Below the pieces are notes generated by a model. It ran no database searches and was not told the origin of the DNA. It saw nothing but the letters and a program-made list of their open reading frames with translations. A stretch of 64,000 nucleotides of DNA from Leptasterias polaris (Eukaryota > Echinodermata > Asteroidea > Forcipulatida > Asteriidae), in NCBI GenBank assembly GCA_037783415.1, contig JAZGTN010000025.1:4464001-4528000 (forward strand). The letters are read 5' to 3'. Numbering within the stretch: the first letter of the stretch is position 1; each line of letters opens with the position of its first letter. The translations under genes and the position numbers were made by a program. This document shows positions 13,001 to 25,000 of this stretch, piece by piece.

Positions 13001-16000
13001 GTCGTAACGGTTAATTTTTTTACAGGGAAAAAGCACATTGGGTAGAAAGATTTTGGTTTTAAATTAAACTTTTTACAAAAATGAAACCTTAAATTATTTC
13101 TAACAAGAATTTACAGGGCTTGAGGCACTAGGTAACCGTATAGAGTCTTATTGTTCGTCTGAGTAGGGAGAAACTGTGGATAAGGCGCCTCCAGACCATT
13201 CAACGCCATGGTTTGAACATAAATGAAGGGAATGACTAATAACCCTGTGTATTTGCCTACTCCCTTCCCCCAACAGATATCCAAATTTGTAGTCTGTCCT
13301 ATTTGCTAATTATTTACTCTTCTCCCTTTTCCAACCTTCGATTTTGTCCTTTGTGTTTCCCACTTCTGGTAGTCAAGCCAGCCCCTTCACTCCAAACACC
13401 CCCTTTGTCTCAATAATCCATGTTTACCCTCTGCTTCTCTCTCTCTCTATTGATGTATTTCCTTTTGACTGCTCTTGTTACACTTGTATATATGTTTATG
13501 TGTGTTGTGTTGTCATTTAGCCTTTGAGAAAGACTATGCTAGGGTCGAAACGTCAGGCCACTGACTAATTTGTGCATTTATACCACAGGTCCTTTTGGTT
13601 GGTAAGCAGTTTGCAACCGCTAATTACATTTTCTCTTAAATTATTTCTTAATTCTTTGAAATGTCAGACAAGGCACTAAAGAGGACTTTCTCCTTTATGA
13701 CAATGTTTTTGGTTGCAGACGTTGTAACTGTCAGAAATGTTTTGCAATTAAAACTTTTACAGTGTAAGAGGTTTTTTGAACTAGATACAAAAAGGTTCTT
13801 TATCAAACAAAAATTACTTTCTCACCTAGGACAGTCCTTTCTGTGGTAGTCGCCTCTGGAGCTGTAGTAACTTTTATAGTTGTAGTCAGCTCAGTGGTTG
13901 GTGCAGTAGTCGTACTTGGAGTAGTCGTAATGCGTTCGGTTGTTATCTCTGTAGTGGCTGGCTTGCCTGTTTGAGAAATTATTTAAAATAAATGATAACT
14001 TTTGGTCATAAAAAACAAAAAAAGTCTATAAAGTTTTCCTCAACTGAATCCCACAAAAATGTAAAGGTCCAATTCAATTTCGACATTCAACTTCTGTCTC
14101 TGATATTATGTTACCTGCTGTTGTTGGAGCAACTGTTGTTGTTGTTGTACTCTCTGTTGTAGTTGTCCCCTCAAGAGTGGTGACTTTTGTGATCGTTGTA
14201 GGTGCAGATGTTGTTGTAGTTTCTGGTGTAGTTGTGGTCGTTGTTGTTACCATAGTGGTTTCAATCTTCTCTGGTGTTGTGGTTGACACCGTTGTAGTTA
14301 CCTCTTTAGTTGTTGTTGGGATAACAGCACCTGCTGCAAAAGTAAAAAAATGTACATAAATTTTTTTATTCGATGAAAAATACATGCTACCTTCTAAAGA
14401 CTAACGGTAAGCTAGCTAAAACAGCTTATGGCAACACACAGGAGCTATAGTTACGTGTAAGTGTTAATGATTAAATGCAAGCGTTGATTAATACATACAA
14501 CTGAAGGGAAATATTATGGTGTTAGTTTTTGCTAGTCCCTAAAATTTTGATTCGTCAGTGATGTTTAAGCCTGAAGAGTTAGAAGGCGCAGGATAAAATT
14601 GTAAATTTGCCTGTAATCATTGCAATTCAGCCACAATGCTAGCCCAAGTACAGTTTGGTTCCGTATGCAAACGTTGTCAGTTATGCTGTGTAAGTTATCT
14701 ATTCTTACTAATCCTCCCAGCAAGATTTCTCACCCTTGAGTTTCCTTTTTGTTCATGATTATTTGTACAGTTAGACACACATTAAATCACTTTGCCTTTC
14801 GTGTAAATATTTTGTCTCTCCCCTTCTGGCCTAAAGAAATATTCTCAAAAACGAAGAGTCTTACTTGTGAACATAAAAGACGTGTCGTTTGATGTTACAT
14901 GATCTACAACAATGCCACCAGTGGCCACTCCACCTATTTGAAAAGAAGGGATGCTCATTAGTAGAGAAGGTAAATGAAACAATTCTTATAGATTTCAATA
15001 AAGGCCAGTACATTATAACAAAATAAAATGTAAAATTTACCTTTTGGCAAAGTAACAATGGGTTGAGTTGTAGTAGTAGTTGTTGGTTGAGCAGTAGAAG
15101 TTCTCTCTGCCGTATAAGAAAATAACAGTCATGATCTAAATATTTAGTTCAAAACAACATCACCTGTGTTTCAAGCCTACTAAAAACACCATAAAATAAG
15201 CCATCTTTTTAGGACTTATTAAACTACTTACGTTTTGCACAGCCTTCAAACTCCACTTGGAAACTGGCCTTTTTATCAGAAGGCACATTGATATTCGAGA
15301 GGGTAACCTCAGTGACGTTATCAAGTTGATTAAATGGTAGAGAAACAGTGACTTTCTGCGTGATGTCAGCACCCAAAGGAACATTGAACACCTGTCATGG
15401 AAATTTATTCAGATATAGTTTATTTATAGGCATCACGACTACACTTTGATTTTTCTGAAGTTGAATTTCTACAACCTATTTACACTTGATGAAATTGAAT
15501 GGTTGACCAGCTGTTGCTGCTGGGCGTTATGAAGTTATTTGTGTGTTGAAGCTCAATCAGTTTGAATGTTGTTATTTTACCGGTGAATACTAAATGGGTG
15601 AAATTCAAATAGACCTACTCCTTTTGACTGTTGAATGCTGATACAATGGAGTATGAGCCGGGTTTTAAAATAAATAGAAAAAAAATAAAAATGGTCGGGT
15701 TCGAGTCCTGGTCGTGACGCTTCTGTTATTGAGCAAGAAACTTCGCTATAATTGCTTCTCTTTACCCAGGTGTATAAATGGGTACCTGCGAGGGTAAAGG
15801 TTGATATTGTGTTTGAAAAAGCCTTCTGAGCGCACAGCAGCTCGGACTGTATATACTCCCCAGTGAGCTGAGGAATATTAAAGGAATGTTATTGGACCAG
15901 TGACCAGCACACTAATATAAAGCGCATTGAGACATTACTGTAAAATGCGCTATATAAGAACTGATTATTTTTTATTATTATAGTTAAAGTACATTGAAAT

Positions 16001-19000
16001 GCAGAGAAAACATTTTTGGAAAAAAAACCCAGTAGCACCTTGAAACAAGGCATACATGAACAAAAATACAACAGTTGATAGCAAACAGGTTGTACACACT
16101 TGTTAAAGAACTTTGTTGTCCTTTGTTATAACTATGAAATATGTGCAATGTAGTCCGATGATCAGACTTTTATTGTGCGTTAAGTTTTCTTATATTTAGA
16201 CAATAAACAACCACCCGACTGTCTGGATAATGACGGTTCTTATATCATACAAATAAAATCAGAACAGTTTTTGTACTAATAAAAGCGCTGAAGCAAAAAC
16301 CGGAATAAAAAACGTCCCGAGTATCATTCCTCACTTACCTGTATATCTCCTGACTTCTCATTAACGACTTCCTTCTGAGAGTCATCTCCAAACCGTTTAT
16401 AGCTCATGGTGTAACTAGTTATAGCATTACCAGCAGCGTCTCCTTGTAGCTGAACACCAGTTAGTGTTACCGGGGTTGTGAACGAAACGACGAGGCTTCT
16501 TGTCGCTGGGGTTGTCCCATCCGATGGAGATCGCTCTGTTTCATATTCACGAAGTACATCAGCACAGTTTTCTGAGGAAAGAGAGAGTATAGTAGTTACG
16601 AAGAAGTAAAACTCTCTTAACAAACAAACAAAACTGAAACATTTCAAAAATAATGTTTAAACATCTTGATCATTGTTAAACAATGACTTATGAGATACAA
16701 AGACAAGACTACCAGACTATAAGTTATTGACGCTCGTTTGTAAACCTCATGGTGAAACGTACCTTTTGTTACTGGTGTTGGTGTTGTTGTAGTGGTAACA
16801 GTAGTAGTAGAAGTGCTTGTTGTTTCAGCTGCAGTGCTTGCTGTGGTTGTTGTTGTTGTAGTTTCCTTAGTTGTTGTGGGAGTTGTTGCTGTTGTTGGTA
16901 GAGTTGTAACTACAGTTGTCGTCCTAGTGGTAGAGGGCCTTGACGCTGTTAAAATGAAAATTAAATAAAAATGTTGCTACAAATTTCCTATATGGGTTCA
17001 TCACATGCAAACTTTCTTAGAAACAAACTTTCCACGAAACGCCTATAGTAATCACCCTTGCCCGATAGTACACGGCACGTTTTCGTTGTGATATTAAATA
17101 ATTTGTTTAAAACTGACAATTTTTATCTTAGTTTATTAAAAGCAAAGTCAAATCACACTTACGTCTAGGTTGTTTTGTGGTTGTAGGATTTATCGACTTT
17201 TCAGTCTCTGTTGAAAAACCAACAACAAAAGGGCGAATTAACAGTTTTTTTTTTATTTACGCTAATAAATTAAGGTTTGATAAAACAGATAGTATGGATT
17301 TTTAATTTCACTAAAAAGATACACAGTTTCAAATGTCGTAACGGTTAATTTTTTTACAGGGAAAAAGCACATTGGGTAGAAAGATTTGGGTTTTAAATTA
17401 AACTTTTTACAAAAATGAACCCTTAAATTATTTCTAACAAGAATTTACAGGGCTTGAGGCACTAGGTAACCGTATAGAGTCTTATTGTTCGTCTGAGTAG
17501 GGAGAAACTGTGGATAAGGCGCCTCCAGACCATTCAACGCCATGGTTTGAACATAAATGAAGGAAATGACTAATAACCCTGTGTATTTGCCTACTCCCTT
17601 CCCCCAACAGATATCCAAATTTGTAGTCTGTCCTATTTGCTAATTATTTACTCTTCTCCCTTTTCCAACCTTCGATTTTGTCCTTTGTGTTTCCCACTTC
17701 TGGTAGTCAAGCCAGCCCCTTCACTCCAAACACCCCCTTTGTCTCAATAATCCATGTTTACCCTCTGCTTCTCTCTCTCTCTATTGATGTATTTCCTTTT
17801 GACTGCTCTTGTTACACTTGTATATATGTTTATGTGTGTTGTGTTGTCATTTAGCCTTTGAGAAAGACTATGCTAGGGTCGAAACGTCAGGCCACTGACT
17901 AATTTGTGCATTTATACCACAGGTCCTTTTGGTTGGTAAGCAGTTTGCAACCGCTAATTACATTTTCTCTTAAATTATTTCTTAATTCTTTGAAATGTCA
18001 GACAAGGCACTAAAGAGGACTTTCTCCTTTATGACAATGTTTTTGGTTGCAGACGTTGTAACTGTCAGAAATGTTTTGCAATTAAAACTTTTACAGTGTA
18101 AGAGGTTTTTTGAACTAGATACAAAAAGGTTCTTTATCAAACAAAAATTACTTTCTCACCTAGGACAGTCCTTTCTGTGGTAGTCGCCTCTGGAGCTGTA
18201 GTAACTTTTATAGTTGTAGTCAGCTCAGTGGTTGGTGCAGTAGTGGTACTTGGAGTAGTCGTAATGCGTTCGGTTGTTATCTCTGTAGTGGTTGGCTTGC
18301 CTGTTTGAGAAATTATTTAAAATAAACGATAACTTTTGGTCATAAAAAACAAAAAAAGTCTATAAAGTTTTCCTCAACTGAATCCCACAAAAATGTAAAG
18401 GTCCAATTCAATTTCGACATTCAACTTCTGTCTCTGATGTATATGTTACCTGCTGTTGTTGGAGCAACTGTTGTTGTTGTACTCTCTGTTGTAGTTGTCC
18501 CCTCAAGAGTGGTGACTATTGTGATCGTTGTAGGTGCAGATGTTGTTGTAGTTTCTGGTGTAGTTGTGGTCGTTGTTGTTACCATAGTGGTTTCAATCTT
18601 CTCTGGTGTTGTGGTTGACACCGTTGTAGTTACCTCTTTAGTTGTTGTTGGGATAACAGCACCTGCTGCAAAAGTACAAAAATGTACATACATTTTTTTA
18701 TTCGATGAAAAATACATGCTACCTTCTAAAGACTAACGGTAAGCTAGCTAAAACAGCTTATGGCAACACACAGGAGCTATAGTTACGTGTAAGTGTTAAT
18801 GATTAAATGCAAGCGTTGATTAATACATACAACTGAAGGGAAATATTATGGTGTTAGTTTTTGCTAGTCCCTAAAATTTTGATTCGTCAGTGATGTTTAA
18901 GCCTGAAGGGTTAGAAGGCGCAGGATAAAATTGTAAATTTGCCTGTAATCATTGCAATTCAGCCACAATGCTAGTCCAAGTACAGTTTGGTTCCGTATGC

Positions 19001-22000
19001 AAACGTTGTCAGTTATGCTGTGTAAGTTATCTATTCTTACTAATCCTCCCAGCAAGATTTCTCACCCTTGAGTTTCCTTTTTGTTCATGATTATTTGTAC
19101 AGTTAGACACACATTAAATCACTTTGCCTTTCGTGTAAATATTTTGTCTCTCCCCTTCTGGCCTAAAGAAATATTCTCAAAAACGAAGAGTCTTACTTGT
19201 GAACATAAAAGACGTGTCGTTTGATGTTACATGATCTACAACAATGCCACCAGTGGCCACTCCACCTATTTGAAAAGAAGGGATGCTCATTAGTAGAGAA
19301 GGTAAATGAAACAATTCTTATAGATTTCAATAAAGGCCAGTACATTATAACAAAATAAAATGTAAAATTTACCTTTTGGCAAAGTAACAATGGGTTGAGT
19401 TGTAGTAGTAGTTGTTGGTTGAGCAGTAGAAGTTCTCTCTGCCGTATAAGAAAATAACAGTCATGATCTAAATATTTAGTTCAAAACAAAATAACCTGTG
19501 TTTCAGGCCTACTAAAAACACCATAAAATAAGCCATCTTTTTAGGACTTATTAAACTACTTACGTTTTGCACAGCCTTCAAACTCCACTTGGAAACTGGC
19601 CTTTTTATCAGAAGGCACATTGATATTCGAGAGGGTAACCTCAGTGACGTTATCAAGTTGATTAAACGGTAGAGAAACAGTGACTTTCTGCGTGATGTCA
19701 GCACCCAAAGGAACATTGAACACCTGTCATGGAAATTTATTCAGATATAGTTTATTTATAGGCATCACGACTACACTTTGATTTTTCTGAAGTTGAATTT
19801 CTACAACCTATTTACACTTGATGAAATTGAATGGTTGACCAGCTGTTGCTGCTGGGCGTTATGAAGTTATTTGTGTGTTGAAGCTCAATCAGTTTGAATG
19901 TTGTTATTTTACCGGTGAATACTAAATGGGTGAAATTCAAATAGACCTACTCCTTTTGACTGTTGAATGCTGATACAATGGAGTATGAGCCGGGTTTTAA
20001 AATAAATAGATAAAAAAAAAATGGTCGGGTTCGAGTCCTGGTCGTGACGCTTCTGTCATTGAGCAAGACACTTCGCTATAATTGCTTCTCTTTACCCAGG
20101 TGTATAAATGGGTACCTGCGAGGGTAAAGGTTGATATTGTGTTTGAAAAAGCCTTTTGAGCGCACAGCAGCTCGGACTGTATATACTCCCCAGTGAGCTG
20201 AGGAATATTAAAGGAATGTTATTGGACCAGTGACCAGCACACTAATATAAAGCGCATTGAGACATTACTGTAAAATGCGCTATATAAGAACTGATTATTT
20301 TTTATTATTATAGTTAAAGTACATTGAAATGCAGAGAAAACATTTTTGGAAAAAACCCCAGTAGCACCTTGAAACAAGGCATACATGAACAAAAATACAA
20401 CAGTTGATAGCAAACAGGTTGTACACACTTGTTAAAGAACTTTGTTGTCCTTTGTTATAACTATGAAATATGTGCAACGTAGTCCGATGATCAGACTTTT
20501 ATTGTGCGTTAAGTTTTCTTATATTTAGACAATAAACAACCACCCGACTGTCTGGATAATGACGGTTCTTATATCATACAAATAAAATCAGAACAGTTTT
20601 TGTACTAATAAAAGCGCTGAAGCACAAACCGGAATAAAAAACGTCCCGAGTATCATTCCTCACTTACCTGTATATCTCCTGACTTCTCATTAACGACTTC
20701 CTTCTGAGAGTCATCTCCAAACCGTTTATAGCTCATGGTGTAACTAGTTATAGCATTACCAGCAGCGTCTCCTTGTAGCTGAACACCAGTTAGTGTTACC
20801 GGGGTTGTGAACGAAACGACGAGGCTTCTTGTCGCTGGGGTTGTCCCATCCGATGGAGATCGCTCTGTTTCATATTCACGAAGTACATCAGCACAGTTTT
20901 CTGAGGAAAGAGAGAGTATAGTAGTTACGAAGAAGTAAAACTCTCTTAACAAACAAACAAAACTGAAACATTTCAAAAATAATGTTTAAACATCTTGATC
21001 ATTGTTAAACAATGACTTATGAGATACAAACACAAGACTACCAGACTATAAGTTATTGACGCTCGTTTGTAAACCTCATGGTTAAACGTACCTTTTGTTA
21101 CTGGCGTTGGTGTTGTTGTAGTGGTAACAGTAGTAGTAGAAGAGGTTGTTGTTTCAGCTGCAGTGCTTGCTGTGGTTGTCGTTGTTGTAGTTTCCTTAGT
21201 TGTTGTGGGAGTTGTTGCTGTTGTTGGTAGAGTTGTAACTACAGTTGTCGTCCTAGTGGTAGAGGGCCTTGACGCTGTTAAAATGAAAATTAAATAAAAA
21301 TGTTGCTACAAATTTCCTATATGGGTTCATCACATGCAAACTTTCTTAGAAACAAACTTTCCACGAAACGCCTATAGTAATCACCCTTGCCCGATAGTAG
21401 GGGCCTACACGGCACGTTTTCGTTGTGATATTAAATAATTTGTTTAAAACTGACAATTTTTATCTTAGTTTATTAAAAGCAAAGTCAAATCACACTTACG
21501 TCTAGGTTGTTTTGTGGTTGTAGGATTTATCGACTTTTCAGTCTCTGTTGAAAAACCAACAACAAAAGGGCGAATTAACAGTTGTTTTTTTATTTACACT
21601 AATAAATTAAGGTTTGATAAAACAGATAGTATGGATTTTTAATTGCACTAAAAAGATGCACAGTTTCAAATGTCGTAACGGTTAATTTTTTTACAGGGAA
21701 AAAGCACATTGGGTAGAAAGATTTGGGTTTTAAATTAAACCTTTTACAAAAATGAAACCTTAAATTATTTCTAACAAGAATTTACAGGGCTTGAGGCACT
21801 AGGTAACCGTATAGAGTCTTATTGTTCGTCTGAGTAGGGAGAAACTGTGGATAAGGCGCCTCCAGACTATTCAACGCCATGGTTTGAACATAAATGAAGG
21901 AAATGACTAATAACCCTGTGTATTTGCCTACTCCCTTCCCCCAACAGATATCCAAATTTGTAGTCTGTCCTATTTGCTAATTATTTACTCTTCTCCCTTT

Positions 22001-25000
22001 TCCAACCTTCGATTTTGTCCTTTGTGTTTCCCACTTCTGGTAGTCAAGCCAGCCCCTTCACTCCAAACACCCCCTTTGTCTCAATAATCCATGTTTACCC
22101 TCTGCTTCTCTCTCTCTCTCTATTGATGTATTTCCTTTTGACTGCTCTTGTTACACTTGTATATATGTTTATGTGTGTTGTGTTGTCATTTAGCCTTTGA
22201 GAAAGACTATGCTAGGGTCGAAACGTCAGGCCACCGACTAATTTGTGCATTTATACCACAGGTCCTTTTGGTTGGTAAGCAGTTTGCAACCGCTAATTAC
22301 ATTTTCTCTTAAATTATTTCTTAATTCTTTGAAATGTCAGACAAGGCACTAAAGAGGACTTTCTCCTTTATGACAATGTTTTTGGTTGCAGACGTTGTAA
22401 CTGTCAGAAATGTTTTGCAATTAAAACTTTTACAGTGTAAGAGGTTTTTTGAACTAGATACAAAAAGGTTCTTTATCAAACAAAAATTACTTTCTCACCT
22501 AGGACAGTCCTTTCTGTGGTAGTCGCCTCTGGAGCTGTAGTAACTTTTATAGTTGTAGTCAGCTCAGTGGTTGGTGCAGTAGTGGTACTTGGAGTAGTCG
22601 TAATGCGTTCGGTTGTTATCTCTGTAGTGGTTGGCTTGCCTGTTTGAGAAATTATTTAAAATAAACGATAACTTTTGGTCATAAAAAACAAAAAAAGTCT
22701 ATAAAGTTTTCCTCAACTGAATCCCACAAAAATGTAAAGGTCCAATTCAATTTCGACATTCAACTTCTGTCTCTGATGTATATGTTACCTGCTGTTGTTG
22801 GAGCAACTGTTGTTGTTGTTGTACTCTCTGTTGTAGTTGTCCCCTCAAGAGTGGTGACTATTGTGATCGTTGTAGGTGCAGATGTTGTTGTAGTTTCTGG
22901 TGTAGTTGTGGTCGTTGTTACCATAGTGGTTTCAATCTTCTCTGGTGTTGTGGTTGACACCGTTGTAGTTACCTCTTTAGTTGTTGTTGGGATAACAGCA
23001 CCTGCTGCAAAAGTACAAAAATGTACATACATTTTTTTATTCGATGAAAAATACATGCTACCTTCTAAAGACTAACGGTAAGCTAGCTAAAACAGCTTAT
23101 GGCAACACACAGGAGCTATAGTTACGTGTAAGTGTTAATGATTAAATGCAAGCGTTGATTAATACATACAACTGAAGGGAAATATTATGGTGTTAGTTTT
23201 TGCTAGTACTGGGTAGTTGGTTTAGTACCGTGCAGTTGGTAACTACTATCGTGCAGTTTGTTACTTTGTTAAACTCTGTCTTAGATTTTAGATAATGGCG
23301 GTCGACTTGTAAATTCATTGGGTTTTAATGAACAATGTTTTGAATAGAAGAAATCCTTATCACATCGTTAACATGTTTAATTTATTATATACTGCAGGAA
23401 TAAATGATCTTGTGATCAGTTCACCTTCAGTCCATTTGTCAAGGTGTCTGTGTTTTAGAGCAACTGTGTGTGTATCAACAGAAGGTTAGCCAATCTTTCA
23501 CAATTGGCAATTCTCAAAAAAACAAAAAAACTAATCAAAAACGAAAAATCTTACTTGTGAAAATAAAAGAGGTGTCGTTTGATGTTACATGATCTACAAC
23601 AATGACACCTGTGGCCACTCCACCTATTTGAAAAGAAGGGATGCTCATTAGTAGAGAAGGTTAAATACAAAATTCTTATAGATTTCAATGAAGGCCAGTA
23701 CATTATTATAACAAAATAAAATGTAAATTTACCTTTTGGCAAAGTAACAATGGGTGGAGGTGTAGTGGTAGTTGTTGGTTGAGCAGTAGAAGTTATCCCT
23801 GCCGTAAAAGAAAATAACAACAGTAAAAGTAAGCTTGTATTACATAAAATTGGGAATAATCACTGACAAAAAAGTTCTGTTTAGCTTACATATTTTGGTA
23901 ATAGGGAATAAACCAAGAGTTGAATTGGACAGTCAAGATCTTAATATGTATTTCAAAACACCATAGTATAGTATTTTCTTCAAATTATAAGCCCCGTGAA
24001 TCATTGACTGTTGAATAAAAAGAAATCAGCCTGGCATTAAAGTATACCTTTCGTTACTGCTGTTGGTGTTGTTGTAGTGGTAACAGTAGTTGTAGAAGTA
24101 GTGGTCATTTTAGTTGTGGTGCTTGCAGTTGTTGTCGTTGTTGTAGTTTCCTTAGTGGTTGTTGGAATGGTCGGTGTTGTTGGTACTGTAGTAACAACCG
24201 TTGTCATGGTAGTGGTAACAGGTTCGGCAGCTGAAAAAATTTCAAAACGTAAAGAGATAAAATATATATATATGTTAATATGATATAAATATCTATATAG
24301 AGCTACGTAGTTGTTACACTTATAAAACTAAATATGACTGTGTAGCCAAAAGCACCAGTGAGTAAAAAAAAACATGGTTTCTTTAGAAATATCGAAATCT
24401 TACTTATCCGCCCAAGCTAGCTTTCTCACCACACAGTTTCCTGTTTTGTTGACTATTTTCAAAGTTCAACATTATTTATAATCAATTTCCCCTTGTGTCA
24501 AATCATAATGCCTCTTGTCTTGTGTCAATTAACTGCTCTCACATTTTACGGCTACAATTACAATTACAATTATCAAAAACAAAGTATCTTACTTGTGAAA
24601 ATAAAAGACGTGTCGTTTGAAGTTACATGATCAACATCAATGGCACCAGTGGCAACTCCACCTATTTCAAAAGTTAGCATGACAATTAATAGCTAGTTTA
24701 ATAGAAAACTGTTTTTATAAAATTCAGTAAAGCTGTTACAATATTTGAAATAAATTAAATGAAATGTCGCATTTTACCTTTTGGCAAGGTAACAATAGGT
24801 TGAGGCGAAGTGGTTGTTGCTGGTTGAGGCGAAGTGGTTGTTGCTGGTTGAGTAGAGGTACTCTCTGCTGAATAAGAAAACAAAAATACTAGAATTTAGC
24901 TAGTATTGCATGAAAGTAGATGTATTCATATAAATAAAATGTTTGGTATCTGTGGTAGTTTTCTCTGTTATCAGGCCTGAGTTAGTTAAAACACTATCGA

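Larger units (their letters stand above)
10203..14531 (-). repeat. 4.33-kb tandem unit, copy 1
   Basis: First of three direct tandem copies starting at CTAGTCCCTAAAATTTTG. Each copy carries, in transcript order, four Thr linkers, one type I domain (A and B exons), a Thr mini-linker and a 23-residue mini-exon, with introns, a SINE and a Penelope-like relic in the same places. Copy 1 differs from copies 2 and 3 by a few substitutions and small indels. Confidence 0.85.
14532..18863 (-). repeat. 4.33-kb tandem unit, copy 2
   Basis: Direct repeat of 10203-14531, starting with the same CTAGTCCCTAAAATTTTG. Introns are as similar as exons, which points to recent duplication or continuing gene conversion. 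The first Thr linker is one codon shorter than in copy 1. Confidence 0.85.
18864..23202 (-). repeat. 4.34-kb tandem unit, copy 3
   Basis: Third direct copy. It is followed at 23203 by sequence related to the DNA left of copy 1 (9800-10200: minisatellite, then ACTCTGTCTTAGATTTTAG), so the array sits between homologous flanks. A small insertion (GGGGCCT) near 21400 distinguishes it. Confidence 0.85.

Noticed and set aside
13370..13450. CT-rich tract as a CRISPR-like or regulatory array
   Set aside because: Simple (TC)n microsatellite within an intron, repeated only with the 4.33-kb unit.
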